Assembly (NCBI GenBank): GCA_949737515.1 | Contig: CATJCP010000191.1 | Span: 1-64,000 of the forward strand | Direction: 5' to 3' | Source of the DNA: an uncultured Oscillospiraceae bacterium | GTDB taxonomy: Bacteria > Bacillota > Clostridia > Oscillospirales > Ruminococcaceae | Length of the DNA: 64,000 nucleotides | In this document: positions 42,658 through 50,947 of the stretch, in pieces | How positions within the stretch are numbered: the stretch's first letter is position 1 | Layout: each line of letters starts with the position of its first letter | Translations under genes and position numbers: made by a program | Notes under the pieces: model-generated | What the model was told of the DNA's origin: nothing | Seen by the model: the letters and a program-made list of their open reading frames with translations, nothing else | Databases searched by the model: none

Positions 42658-43692
42658 TTAAAGCTGCTCTGCAATGTCGAAGATCAAACGGTAGGTCTTT
42701 TCCCATCCCAGGCAGGGATCGGTGATGGACTTGCCATAAACGCCCTCCCCGATCTTCTGGCTTCCGTCCTCAATGTAGCTCTCCACCATAAAGCCCTTTA
42801 CCATCCGGGCAATGTCTTTGGAATGCCTCATGCTGGAAAGGACGTCCTTGCAGATGCGGATCTGCTCCAGGGGCTGCTTGTTGGAATTGGAATGGTTGGC
42901 GTCCACAATCAGGCCCATGTTTTTCAGCTTCTTCTCGCTGTACATTTCGTATAAACGGACCAGGTCCTCATAATGGTAGTTGGGAATAGACTGCCCATGC
43001 TTGTTCACCGATCCCCGCAGAATGGCGTGGGCGCAATCGTTGCCCTCAGTACGCACCTCCCAGCCCCGGTAAATAAAGGTGTGGGAGTGCTGGGCCGCTA
43101 GGATCCCGTTGAGCATCACCGCGTAATCCCCGCTGGTGGGGTTTTTCATCCCCACCGGGATGCCGATGCCGCTTGCCGTCAGCCGGTGCTGCTGGTCCTC
43201 CACCGACCGCGCCCCCACTGCCACATAGGAGAGCAGGTCGGAAAGGTACATATGGTTTTCCGGGTAAAGCATTTCGTCGGCACAGGTAAATCCCGTCTCT
43301 GTAACCGCCCGCAGGTGGATGTGGCGGATGGCGATAATCCCCTTTAACATATCCGCCTCGTGGGAGGGATCCGGCTGGTGGACCATCCCCTTGTACCCCT
43401 CGCCGTTGGTGCGGGGCTTATTGGTGTATATCCGGGGGATGATCAGCAGCTTGTCCTTGACCTCCTCCTGGACCCGGACCAGCCGGGAGATGTAGTCCAA
43501 CACCGGCTCCTCCGAGTCCGCCGAGCAGGGCCCGATGATCAGCAGCAGCCGGTTGGATTTTCCTGTAAGAATCTCTCGGATCTCTTCATCCCGCCGGGCC
43601 TTGTGCGCAGCCAGCTCTGCGCTGAGGGGATACTGTTCCTTGATCTCGTCCGGATGGGGAAGGGCGCGTATCTGTTCCATTTTCATGTCCAT
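42658..43692 (-). CDS. aroF: 3-deoxy-7-phosphoheptulonate synthase (class I DAHP synthase)
   Basis: A 344-residue enzyme that joins PEP and erythrose-4-phosphate in the first step of the shikimate pathway. RLLLIIGPCSADSEEPVLDY, IPRIYTNKPRTNGEGYKGMV, SYVAVGARSVEDQQHRLTASG, GMKNPTSGDY and VDANHSNSNKQP are the AroF/G/H motifs. The length and the N-terminal extension match the feedback-regulated class I-alpha enzymes, so inhibition by an aromatic amino acid is expected; which one cannot be read. No T-box or other leader is seen in the short upstream region. It stands alone and ends at a strong hairpin. Confidence 0.95.
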   Translation of the reverse strand: MDMKMEQIRALPHPDEIKEQYPLSAELAAHKARRDEEIREILTGKSNRLLLIIGPCSADSEEPVLDYISRLVRVQEEVKDKLLIIPRIYTNKPRTNGEGYKGMVHQPDPSHEADMLKGIIAIRHIHLRAVTETGFTCADEMLYPENHMYLSDLLSYVAVGARSVEDQQHRLTASGIGIPVGMKNPTSGDYAVMLNGILAAQHSHTFIYRGWEVRTEGNDCAHAILRGSVNKHGQSIPNYHYEDLVRLYEMYSEKKLKNMGLIVDANHSNSNKQPLEQIRICKDVLSSMRHSKDIARMVKGFMVESYIEDGSQKIGEGVYGKSITDPCLGWEKTYRLIFDIAEQL

Positions 43693-43787
43693 GGCTTCTT
43701 TATCCTTTCAATATAGAATCGCTGTCTGAAAGCAGCGGGAGCAAAATATCCATTTCCCGTCCGCCACGCTTTATGGGATGAAAGCGC

Positions 43788-44306
43788 TTAGCGCCTGGCC
43801 TTTTGGAAAAACTTCACTCTGACAATCCATCCGGCTACAAAGAAAATCCACACATTCAAAACCGGAAAAAACGCCGCAACGGAAACCGGTATGTGGAAGA
43901 AAACCCTGGAAAACATCTTCTGTGTCATCAAAAATGGCCATTGGAACAACAAAAGCGAAAATTCGTACAGAAATCCGCCAAAGCCGTGGGAAAGATCCCT
44001 TCCGTTGGTGATCCAGAACAGGATCCCCGGTATGACCGCGCAGGCGGAAGCCATTGCCGGGAAGCTGATGCGCTGCCAGAATCCGTTGCAGAATCCCAGC
44101 CACATGGCAGTAAAGCCAAACAAAAACGCCAGCCCCACCCGGGCAAGGGGCATGACCTTTTCAAGACGGGGAATATAAATCGAAAAGAATCCACTGGTCA
44201 GCAAAATGGCAAAGTAAATGGTCATATCCCGGTAAACAGGCACATAGAACCGGTCCATCCAAAGGCCGAACCATCGAAGGATGGGGGAATATTTTCTGGG
44301 CGGCAT
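43788..44306 (-). CDS. Integral membrane protein next to EpsG (unknown function)
   Basis: A 172-residue protein with about five helices: residues ~28-46, 54-72, 78-96, 108-125 and 142-163. MDRFYVPVYRDMTIYFAILL and ALFLFGFTAMWLGFC-type stretches show no motif I know; it may be the shortened end of a polysaccharide-associated acyltransferase. AAGGAGG lies 9 nt before the ATG. It begins 20 nt after the EpsG gene ends, so the two are probably one operon concerned with surface polysaccharide. Confidence 0.65.
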   Translation of the reverse strand: MPPRKYSPILRWFGLWMDRFYVPVYRDMTIYFAILLTSGFFSIYIPRLEKVMPLARVGLAFLFGFTAMWLGFCNGFWQRISFPAMASACAVIPGILFWITNGRDLSHGFGGFLYEFSLLLFQWPFLMTQKMFSRVFFHIPVSVAAFFPVLNVWIFFVAGWIVRVKFFQKARR

Positions 44307-44326
44307 AATACTGGTACCTCCTTCGA

Positions 44327-45427
44327 TCAGTAAATTTCGGCAATGGTACGATAGGGCACCACACCGTTGTAGTTAATATGGAGCAAGTAAGCATAATAGA
44401 CGGTCATGGCCAGCAGCAGCAGAACATATACTACCGCCTGGGTGATATAGGGGTAACGTCCCCCGTATTTGGTTCCCTGGGCCGCAGTGGTCATAACCTT
44501 GGCCAGGTCGCTGACCAGCAGGATGATGGCGGGGGTCATAAACAACACAGCAACCCGGGAGACAATGTGGTATTTAATTCCCAACAGTTCAAAGAAGGTC
44601 CCGTAATACAGGCAGTTGATCAGGATGTTGTTAAAAGGGTTCTTCTTGACCAGCTCCGGACGCCAGAGAAGGCAGAAGAGGAGCAGCGTCACAAAACCCA
44701 GAGCGGGCCAGGGCAGCACGCCCAGGGACTCCGGCGACGAAACCGGACGCTGATAGTACAGCCTGGCGGCCAGCATATAAAATTCATCGGAGAAGCCGTA
44801 GAGCAGCATCCCAACTAAAGAGAAAAGGGGGAGCGTCACACGGTTCAGCGGGATCTTCAAAATAATGAAAAAGGGGAGAAAGATGAGGGCGGAAAGGTGG
44901 AAGGTGGAGGCCAGCAGAACCAAAATCACAAACCGCAGGGGACGGTTCTCCTTGATATCAATCAGGGCCCATATGAGGATGACCGTAGCGGTATACTGGC
45001 GCAAAAAGCAGAAAGAATTAAACAGCAGTCCGAAACATAAAAAGGCGGCGACGCTCATCCATGGAGTGGAGGAATAGCGGTGGATAAACCACATTACGCT
45101 CACTGCATACGCCAGCCCAAAGAAGGTGAAGATGACAAATCCCTCCATAGTAAAGTTGGCGAAAAGACGGTTTACCATTACATATCCTCTTTCCAGCCGG
45201 ACCAAGTCGGGGGAAAGATCATACCAGTCCAGATGATAGGTTTGCGTAAAAATAGGCCAATAGCTGGCATAGTCATACCCTGTAAGATACCGTATACCGG
45301 CCAGGACCGTAAAGATCAGGCCCATGGAAAGGGTGTAGATGGGCTTACCCCATTTGTTTTTCCAAACTGTGCACAGCCCGAATCCTCCCACCACGGCCAC
45401 GCCCAGCAGCAGATAATAAATTGCCAT
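44327..45427 (-). CDS. epsG: EpsG-family polysaccharide polymerase-like membrane protein
   Basis: A 366-residue protein of ~10 helices. The early LAGIRYLTGYDYASYWPIF and LRQYTATVILIWALIDIKEN match EpsG, the membrane protein required for exopolysaccharide assembly in Bacillus, probably as a Wzy-type polymerase. HLSALIFLPFFI is the conserved His-containing helix. Only one further membrane protein accompanies it; the rest of an eps cluster is not in this window. The ATG is preceded by GAGAGGA at an unusually long distance (~14 nt). Confidence 0.82.
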   Translation of the reverse strand: MAIYYLLLGVAVVGGFGLCTVWKNKWGKPIYTLSMGLIFTVLAGIRYLTGYDYASYWPIFTQTYHLDWYDLSPDLVRLERGYVMVNRLFANFTMEGFVIFTFFGLAYAVSVMWFIHRYSSTPWMSVAAFLCFGLLFNSFCFLRQYTATVILIWALIDIKENRPLRFVILVLLASTFHLSALIFLPFFIILKIPLNRVTLPLFSLVGMLLYGFSDEFYMLAARLYYQRPVSSPESLGVLPWPALGFVTLLLFCLLWRPELVKKNPFNNILINCLYYGTFFELLGIKYHIVSRVAVLFMTPAIILLVSDLAKVMTTAAQGTKYGGRYPYITQAVVYVLLLLAMTVYYAYLLHINYNGVVPYRTIAEIY

Positions 45428-45646
45428 TGTGTATGAACCAATCCTCTCTGTTTTATCTTTTTACGGATTACGGAAATTTTTATGATGTTACCATGATACC
45501 GCCAGTTGAACCAAAAATCAACCTTCTTTCTCCCTGCCGCAGCAAAAAATAGATATTTTGTCGGAGAGAATAGAAATCCATGGCAGGCAGTTGCATCTTT
45601 CTGTTGAAAATAATATAATAATAGATATGTTTTTTCTTGTATCATA

Positions 45647-45688
45647 TTTCAGCATCCCTGTGGGAGCTTTCAGCGTCCCCGCAGGGGC
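45647..45688 (+). repeat. Tandem 21-bp hairpin repeat in the chromate-transporter leader
   Basis: TTTCAGCATCCCTGTGGGAGC is followed immediately by TTTCAGCGTCCCCGCAGGGGC. Each forms a stem of four to six base pairs, and the differences preserve pairing. The repeat ends 4 nt before the AAAAGGAG ribosome binding site. Confidence 0.55.
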
Positions 45689-45707
45689 TTAAAAGGAGTG
45701 TTTTGAA

Positions 45708-46289
45708 ATGCCGGACCAGCGGGAGACAGGCCTGTCAAAATACTGGAAGCTGTTTACCTCCACCTTCTATCTCAGCGCCTTTACCTTTGGCGGCGGATTT
45801 GTAATCATCCCCCTGATGAAGAAAAAATTTGTGGATGAGCTCCACTGGATGGAGGAGGACGAAATGCTCAACATCGCCGCCATCGCCCAGTCATCCCCCG
45901 GCTCTGTTGCCGTCAACGCCTCTATCTTTATCGGGTACCGCATCGGCGGGATACCAGGGGCCGCGGTTACCATTTTGGGCACGGTCCTCCCTCCCTTCCT
46001 GATTATCTCCGTTATTTCCATGTTTTACGCCGCTTTCCGTTCCAACGCCATTGTCAGCGCAGTGCTGAAGGGGATGCAGTCCGGCATCGCCGCCGTGATC
46101 GCCGATGTTGTGGTCTCCATGAGCGGGAAGATTGTAAAGCAGAGAAAATGGGTTCCTGTTGTCACTATGCTGGGGGCATTTATTGCCACATGGTATTTTA
46201 GTATCAACGTTGTATTTATCATTCTCTTCTGCGGTGTGGTAGGTGCTTTTACCACCCTATATGAACTGAAGCATTCTCCGGAACAGTGA
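45708..46289 (+). CDS. chrA: Chromate transporter half-protein, subunit 1
   Basis: A 193-residue membrane protein with one CHR domain. TFYLSAFTFGGGFVIIPLMK and IAAIAQSSPGSVAVNASIFI are the two CHR signatures (FGGG and PGP-like, here PGS). About six helices are present. It belongs to the short-chain CHR type, which is functional only as a pair. AAAAGGAG lies 8 nt before the ATG, and the partner gene starts 13 nt after the stop. Physiological substrate in anaerobes is unclear (chromate or sulfate-like anions). Confidence 0.9.
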   Translation: MPDQRETGLSKYWKLFTSTFYLSAFTFGGGFVIIPLMKKKFVDELHWMEEDEMLNIAAIAQSSPGSVAVNASIFIGYRIGGIPGAAVTILGTVLPPFLIISVISMFYAAFRSNAIVSAVLKGMQSGIAAVIADVVVSMSGKIVKQRKWVPVVTMLGAFIATWYFSINVVFIILFCGVVGAFTTLYELKHSPEQ

Positions 46290-46302
46290 GAGGAGGCTCT
46301 AT

Positions 46303-46872
46303 ATGAAACTACTGCAGCTCTGCTGGAGTTTTTTCCAGATCGGACTGTTCAGCATTGGCGGAGGTTATGCCGCCATGCCCCTAATTCAGGAGCAGGTGGT
46401 GGAAAAGCAGGCCTGGCTCTCTATGACCGAGTTTACAGACCTGATCACCATTGCGGAGATGACCCCCGGCCCTATTGCCATCAATGCCGCTACCTTTGTC
46501 GGCATACAAGTCGGCGGGGTGGTGGGTGCAATAGCCGCCACTCTGGGCTGCATTCTTCCATCCTGTATCATTATGTCTATTATGGCCTATCTATACTTTA
46601 AGTACAGCAATCTGAAGCTGATACAGGGGATCCTGGGAGGGCTGCGCCCGGCGGTGGTTGCCATGATCGCCTCGGCAGGGGTTTCCATTGCGTCTCTGGC
46701 CTTTTTTGGAGAAAAGGGGAGCGTTCACTGGGACCACCTGAACCCAATTGCAGTTGCCCTGTTTGCGGCAGCGTTTTTGGTGCTGCGGAAATGGAAGACA
46801 TCTCCGGTCCTGGTGATGCTGGGAAGCGGCGCTGTAGGAGGCGCTTTATATCTGGTGTTTGGGATGGCATAG
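46303..46872 (+). CDS. chrA: Chromate transporter half-protein, subunit 2
   Basis: A 189-residue single-CHR protein that pairs with the preceding gene. SFFQIGLFSIGGGYAAMPLI and LITIAEMTPGPIAINAATFV carry the canonical GGGYAAMP and PGP motifs. Six helices are seen. The split arrangement replaces the two-domain ChrA of Proteobacteria, with the two halves inserted in opposite orientation. AGAGGAG lies ~9 nt before the ATG. Only 7 nt separate it from the convergent hemW stop codon, and no terminator is visible there. Confidence 0.9.
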   Translation: MKLLQLCWSFFQIGLFSIGGGYAAMPLIQEQVVEKQAWLSMTEFTDLITIAEMTPGPIAINAATFVGIQVGGVVGAIAATLGCILPSCIIMSIMAYLYFKYSNLKLIQGILGGLRPAVVAMIASAGVSIASLAFFGEKGSVHWDHLNPIAVALFAAAFLVLRKWKTSPVLVMLGSGAVGGALYLVFGMA

Positions 46873-46879
46873 GACAGCT

Positions 46880-48037
46880 TTAAAAGAGCAGCTTTCCAAT
46901 CAGTGCGTTGGATACCAGAAACCCCCTGGGAGTAAGGGCAATGAAACCGCCCTCTGGATCAGGGGAGAGGGAAAGCAGGCCAGCCTGTTTGAAGGGCAGA
47001 GCCTTCCGGCAAAGCTCTTCCCAGCATCCGGCTGAGGGATACCGGCGGTTCAGCTCCGACGCCCGCACCCCCTCGGCCAGCCGAAGGCGGAGCATAAGGT
47101 ACTCCTCCAAGGTCCCTCCTTCCCCTTCATCCTCCAGGATACCGGCAAGGGAGGGTGCGGCCAGATAGTTCTTTAAGTCCCTGGGAATGGAATACCGCCG
47201 CCCCGCCCAGTAGGAATGGGCCCCTGGACCGATCCCAAGGTATTCTGTCCCCTCCCAGTATTTCAGGTTGTGGAGGGCGTACTGCCCATCCCTGGCAAAG
47301 TTGGAGATTTCGTACTGCCGGAACCCCCTCTCCTCCAGGCCTTCCACTGCCGCCAGGTAAAGGTCTGCCTGCCCGTCCTCCCCAGGGCACAGGTTCTGTA
47401 CCTGGCGGCGGAAAAACGGGGTGTTGGGTTCGATTTTCAGAAGGTAGGCAGACAGATGGTCAGCAGGGGTAGAGACGCAGAAATCCAGTGAGCGGGCAAG
47501 GGTTTCCCTGGTTTGCCCGGCAAGCCCCAGCATCAGATCAAGGGAGATGTGGGGAAAGCCGGCTTCCCATGCCCATTGTACTGCCTGCCGGCTGTCCCCG
47601 GCAGTGTGCCTGCGCCCCAGAAAGGCGAGCTCGGAAGCTTCCGCCGACTGCACGCCAAAGGAGATGCGGTTGAAGCCTCCTTGCCGGAGGGTGCGGAGCA
47701 TGGAAAAGTCCACAGTTCCGGGATTTGCCTCCAGGGTGATTTCACCGTCCGCGGGAATCCGGAGGACCTCCGATGCAGTTTCCAGAATCCGAAGCAGGCC
47801 CTCCGCCCCCAAAAGGGAGGGGGTTCCTCCTCCCAAATATAAGGTATCCGGGGAAAAGCCGGGAAATTCCTCCGGCAGATGGCGGATTATGCGGCAGGTT
47901 TGGGTGAGATACGCCTCCCTGCCAGAGGCGTAAGCCGAGAGAGGCACAGAGTAAAAATCGCAGTAAGGACATTTGGCGGCGCAAAACGGGACATGTATGT
48001 AGAGCCCCGGCCTTTGCCGGATGGCGTTGACGGTCAT
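46880..48037 (-). CDS. hemW: HemW-like radical SAM protein (heme chaperone / coproporphyrinogen-III-oxidase-like)
   Basis: A 385-residue radical SAM protein. GLYIHVPFCAAKCPYCDFYS contains the CxxxCxxC cluster site. LGGGTPSLL, LEANPGTVD and NRISFGVQSA are core SAM-barrel motifs. LHNLKYWEGTEYLGIGPGAH contains the HNxxYW motif that marks HemW rather than HemN. HemW binds heme and inserts it into haem proteins, although it is widely kept in bacteria with little haem synthesis. The start was moved to the ATG at 48037 (AAAGGAGG 7 nt upstream), 14 codons after the track start. Confidence 0.93.
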   Translation of the reverse strand: MTVNAIRQRPGLYIHVPFCAAKCPYCDFYSVPLSAYASGREAYLTQTCRIIRHLPEEFPGFSPDTLYLGGGTPSLLGAEGLLRILETASEVLRIPADGEITLEANPGTVDFSMLRTLRQGGFNRISFGVQSAEASELAFLGRRHTAGDSRQAVQWAWEAGFPHISLDLMLGLAGQTRETLARSLDFCVSTPADHLSAYLLKIEPNTPFFRRQVQNLCPGEDGQADLYLAAVEGLEERGFRQYEISNFARDGQYALHNLKYWEGTEYLGIGPGAHSYWAGRRYSIPRDLKNYLAAPSLAGILEDEGEGGTLEEYLMLRLRLAEGVRASELNRRYPSAGCWEELCRKALPFKQAGLLSLSPDPEGGFIALTPRGFLVSNALIGKLLF

Positions 48038-48113
48038 AGGCGCTCCTCCTTTTAAAACGGCTGCTGATGTGCGCTTCACTGTATCAGCCGGCTGTTTCCA
48101 CTTTCAGAACAGA

Positions 48114-48154
48114 ACAGACTGCCGCAGATTCATCATATGCGGCAGTCTGTTTTT
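48114..48154. terminator. Hairpin terminator between the M23 and hemW genes
   Basis: ACAGACTGCCGCA and TGCGGCAGTCTGT form a 13-bp perfect stem with an 11-base loop. The T run is better on the + strand, but flanking genes are both on the minus strand, where TTCTGTTCTG follows. Confidence 0.7.
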
Positions 48155-48173
48155 CGTTCTGGGCCAAGGGCGG

Positions 48174-49040
48174 TTACTGGATGGCCTTGCCCATGGCAGC
48201 GATGGGGTCAACCCAGTTTCCATCCTGTTTCAGTCCGAAGTGGATGTGCTCCTCCAGGGAAATCTCCGAAAGGATGGAACCGACCACTCCGATGGTGTCC
48301 TCAATGCGGACAGTGTCCCCCTGCTTTACCGCAACGGCGGGGTCAAGGCCGCTGGTGACGGAGGTCAGTCCCCCGGCATGGGAGATCTCCACCACAGTCC
48401 CCCACATGGGGTCGTGGTAGACCCGGGATACAACCCCGTCGGCAATGGCGCGGACCGGGGAGCCCTTATCGGCACGAATGTCAATGCCGTCATGGGTTCG
48501 CCATTCCCCCAGAGTGACATTGCGCACCAGTTCGCCCTGGGAATAGTTACCAAACACCTCGCCGTCAATGGGCATGGTGAAAGCCAGGGGCTCCTGTGTA
48601 GCAAAAAGGGCCTCGTCAACGGCAATATCCTCCACCGGAACGGCCACATCCTGGAGCTCACCCTCAGCCTCGTCAACAACCTCTGCTGAGGCGACTTCCT
48701 CGTCGGTGATATTTTCAATCACAGGGGAGCTGCTGACCGCAGAACTTGCAGAAGACGCCGCCTGACTGACAGAGGGTCCCGCCTGGGATGCTTGAGAACC
48801 CAAAGAACGGGATGAGGCCGGCCCGCTGGACGAGCTGATCCGGGACGTGCTGCCAGACGACCGGGATATTTGGGAACTGCTGATTTGGGAACTGCCATCC
48901 TCCAAGATTGCGTTTTGGGTGGAATCGATGGCGACCCAAGCCGCCGTCGCCGTACCAATCAAACATACGGCTAACGCCACATAAAACCCTTTCCCAGAGA
49001 GAAAACGGGAGAATTTGCTGTCGTGGTTCTGATTATCCAT
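48174..49040 (-). CDS. spoIIQ: SpoIIQ-like M23 peptidase-domain membrane protein
   Basis: A 288-residue protein with a short cytoplasmic N terminus, one helix (GFYVALAVCLIGTATAAWVA), a Ser-rich linker (~50-105) and an extracytoplasmic LytM/M23 domain. EWRTHDGIDIRADKGSPV has the HxxxD zinc site and EEHIHFGLKQDG the HxH pair, so the metal ligands are intact, as in Clostridial SpoIIQ and unlike the Bacillus protein. SpoIIQ is made in the forespore and joins SpoIIIAH across the engulfment space. No spoIID or spoIIIA genes are nearby, so a general M23 endopeptidase is the alternative. Confidence 0.75.
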   Translation of the reverse strand: MDNQNHDSKFSRFLSGKGFYVALAVCLIGTATAAWVAIDSTQNAILEDGSSQISSSQISRSSGSTSRISSSSGPASSRSLGSQASQAGPSVSQAASSASSAVSSSPVIENITDEEVASAEVVDEAEGELQDVAVPVEDIAVDEALFATQEPLAFTMPIDGEVFGNYSQGELVRNVTLGEWRTHDGIDIRADKGSPVRAIADGVVSRVYHDPMWGTVVEISHAGGLTSVTSGLDPAVAVKQGDTVRIEDTIGVVGSILSEISLEEHIHFGLKQDGNWVDPIAAMGKAIQ

Positions 49041-49174
49041 ACTTTGTTTACACCTCCGATTCTATTCTGCTACCGGAGGTAGGGGATTATACCAGATGTG
49101 AGGAAAGAAAACTGGGATTCTTTTATTTTTTTAGCGGATGCAGGAAATGAGACGAAACTTCCCCCTACATGCGG

Positions 49175-50236
49175 CTAACGGCCCGGCGCCGGAAAGGGAA
49201 TTGCGTCCTGTCCAAAAATCTCCCCATACCGCTTCAAAATGGTTTCGTTGGAATAGGAGTTGTATCCATCCAGGGCATCCTGCAGCCTTTGAAAGTCCAG
49301 CCGTGCAGACACCACATGGCCCTTGCCGTCCGCTGGGGCCTCTGCGATTACACCGTGCTCCCCCTTTGCGCTGGGGTAGGGTCCATAGATCCCCGCATGG
49401 TCGTTGAGCCGTTCCCCGGTCACATACCTTCCAACCATTGCCGACCGAACGCAGAATACGCCCCATTCAAAGGCCCTGGCGGCAATGGTCCCCATAGAGC
49501 GGAACTTATCCGGCCTGCCCCGATAGGCGGCAGAAAAGGCCACCATATCCGCCCCGGAGAGAGAGGCGATCTTAAAGGGCTCACAGTACTCGTCGTCCTG
49601 TCCCACCAGCATCGCCAGACCGCCCAGAGGGGTTTCCGCCACCTGAACGGTCTCCCCGCCCACCATTCCCATATCCAGTTCCTCGCCGGAGGGGAACAGC
49701 TTATCCTGCCAGATGACCTCTTTCCCAGAGGGATCGTAAAGGAAAGCACGGTTTCTCAGCGCATCGTCCTCATAAAGGTAGATGCTTCCCGCCGCAATGT
49801 ACACCCGGTGGGCAGCAGCCAACTGGGAAAAAAGGGTGCTGTACACCTCATAGAAGTAATCGATCAGCGCATCAGAAACCTCCTCCATAGCCTCCGCCTT
49901 TTCCTCCTGCACGGCCCCCTTCAGGCGGTTGCGGACGCTGGAATAAAGGGGAACCAGGGAGAGGCTGGAAAAACCCATCCCCTCCGGAAAAACCACCAGC
50001 TGGGCCCCGCCCTTGACTGCTTCCTCCACATATTCGTTGACATCCGCCACATAGTCCCGCAGGTTTTCATAGGTTTTCAGCTCGTACTGCACTGCCGCAA
50101 CCTTAACGGCGCGGCGGTCAATAAAGCCCATATTGGAAGAGCGCTGTATCCCCAAAGATTCCACCGCCTTCTGGATCTTCTTCTGCGTCACGGTGATCGA
50201 CGCCAAAAACGCCGACATCTGAAGTGACATATCCAT
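49175..50236 (-). CDS. Nitrilase-fold protein lacking the catalytic cysteine
   Basis: A 353-residue member of the carbon-nitrogen hydrolase superfamily with a ~45-residue N-terminal extension. The Glu (QLVVFPEGMG) and Lys (VIWQDKLFPSGEE) of the Glu-Lys-Cys triad are kept. However, the nucleophile position, normally xICYDxxFPE, reads MLVGQDDEYCEP: Cys is Gly and the following Pro is Cys. Catalysis by the usual route should be impossible unless the displaced Cys is used. AGGGGGA lies 7 nt before the ATG. It starts 12 nt after a second nitrilase-like gene that is even more degenerate, so the pair forms an operon. It may bind an amide or act as a scaffold. Confidence 0.82.
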   Translation of the reverse strand: MDMSLQMSAFLASITVTQKKIQKAVESLGIQRSSNMGFIDRRAVKVAAVQYELKTYENLRDYVADVNEYVEEAVKGGAQLVVFPEGMGFSSLSLVPLYSSVRNRLKGAVQEEKAEAMEEVSDALIDYFYEVYSTLFSQLAAAHRVYIAAGSIYLYEDDALRNRAFLYDPSGKEVIWQDKLFPSGEELDMGMVGGETVQVAETPLGGLAMLVGQDDEYCEPFKIASLSGADMVAFSAAYRGRPDKFRSMGTIAARAFEWGVFCVRSAMVGRYVTGERLNDHAGIYGPYPSAKGEHGVIAEAPADGKGHVVSARLDFQRLQDALDGYNSYSNETILKRYGEIFGQDAIPFPAPGR

Positions 50237-50248
50237 GGCTATTTCCCC

Positions 50249-50947
50249 CTACTTTTCCAAAAGATTCCGGTTGTGGTGCAGGCAGCCGCACCCCAAAAGG
50301 TCGTCCATCAGCGCATGGCGGAGGATAGATGCATCCTCCCAGTCAAATTCAACTGCCTGATCCCTGCCAGAAGGATAGGCGAGAAAACCGCTGCCGTCTT
50401 CCGTCAGCCCCGGCGGACACACCACTGCCGACGAAAAGGGGGTGGTGTGGACAATGTGGACCCGGTTTGCCGCCGCCGCGCTTCTGATCCCAAAGAGGAT
50501 CCTGTCATCGTGAAAGTCCACCATAGGGAACATCTGGCTGGATATGATAAAATCGCATTCGTTGAAAATCGCCAGGCGCAGGACCTCCGGATGATATATG
50601 TCAACATCTACTGCCAAAAATATCTTTCCCAAGGGCGTTGAAATAATTTCTACCTCGTCATAGGGCTCCAGCTCGTCCAGCCAGCGCAGATTGATGTGGG
50701 TCGCCTGCTGGACTCCCATCATCTCCCCATCGGGGGAGAACAGCGCCATACACAGCCTATTCCCATCCTGGTATAATCCAGTGGCAAGATGTACCTTATA
50801 TTTTTGCGCATATCGCTGGCAGGAGGTGAGAAACAGCTCCGAAAGATCCGGGGGAACGACCGACTCGCCGTTTTTAAATACAACCAAATGACAGCCCTTC
50901 TCCTCCAAAGGCGTAAATGGCTTCACTAAACAGACTTTCAGGTTCAC
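50249..50947 (-). CDS. Nitrilase-fold pseudoenzyme lacking Glu, Lys and Cys
   Basis: A 232-residue protein that aligns along its length with the nitrilase fold, but all three catalytic positions are changed. HLVVFKNGESV stands where xLVVxPEx is expected, GVQQATHIN replaces the YRKTHL lysine, and FLAVDVDIYHPEVLR replaces xxICYDxxFPE (Cys to Asp). Structural residues, including DIYHPEVLR, remain, so the gene is under selection and not random decay. It is intact, starts with GTG (AAGGAAG 7 nt upstream) and lies first in a two-gene operon with the other pseudo-nitrilase. A heteromer is likely. Confidence 0.72.
   Translation of the reverse strand: MNLKVCLVKPFTPLEEKGCHLVVFKNGESVVPPDLSELFLTSCQRYAQKYKVHLATGLYQDGNRLCMALFSPDGEMMGVQQATHINLRWLDELEPYDEVEIISTPLGKIFLAVDVDIYHPEVLRLAIFNECDFIISSQMFPMVDFHDDRILFGIRSAAAANRVHIVHTTPFSSAVVCPPGLTEDGSGFLAYPSGRDQAVEFDWEDASILRHALMDDLLGCGCLHHNRNLLEK

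Noticed and set aside
49169-50227. 352-codon + ORF opposite the nitrilase-fold gene
   Set aside because: Almost exactly mirrors the minus-strand gene, which has conserved family residues; no SD or domain on the + strand.
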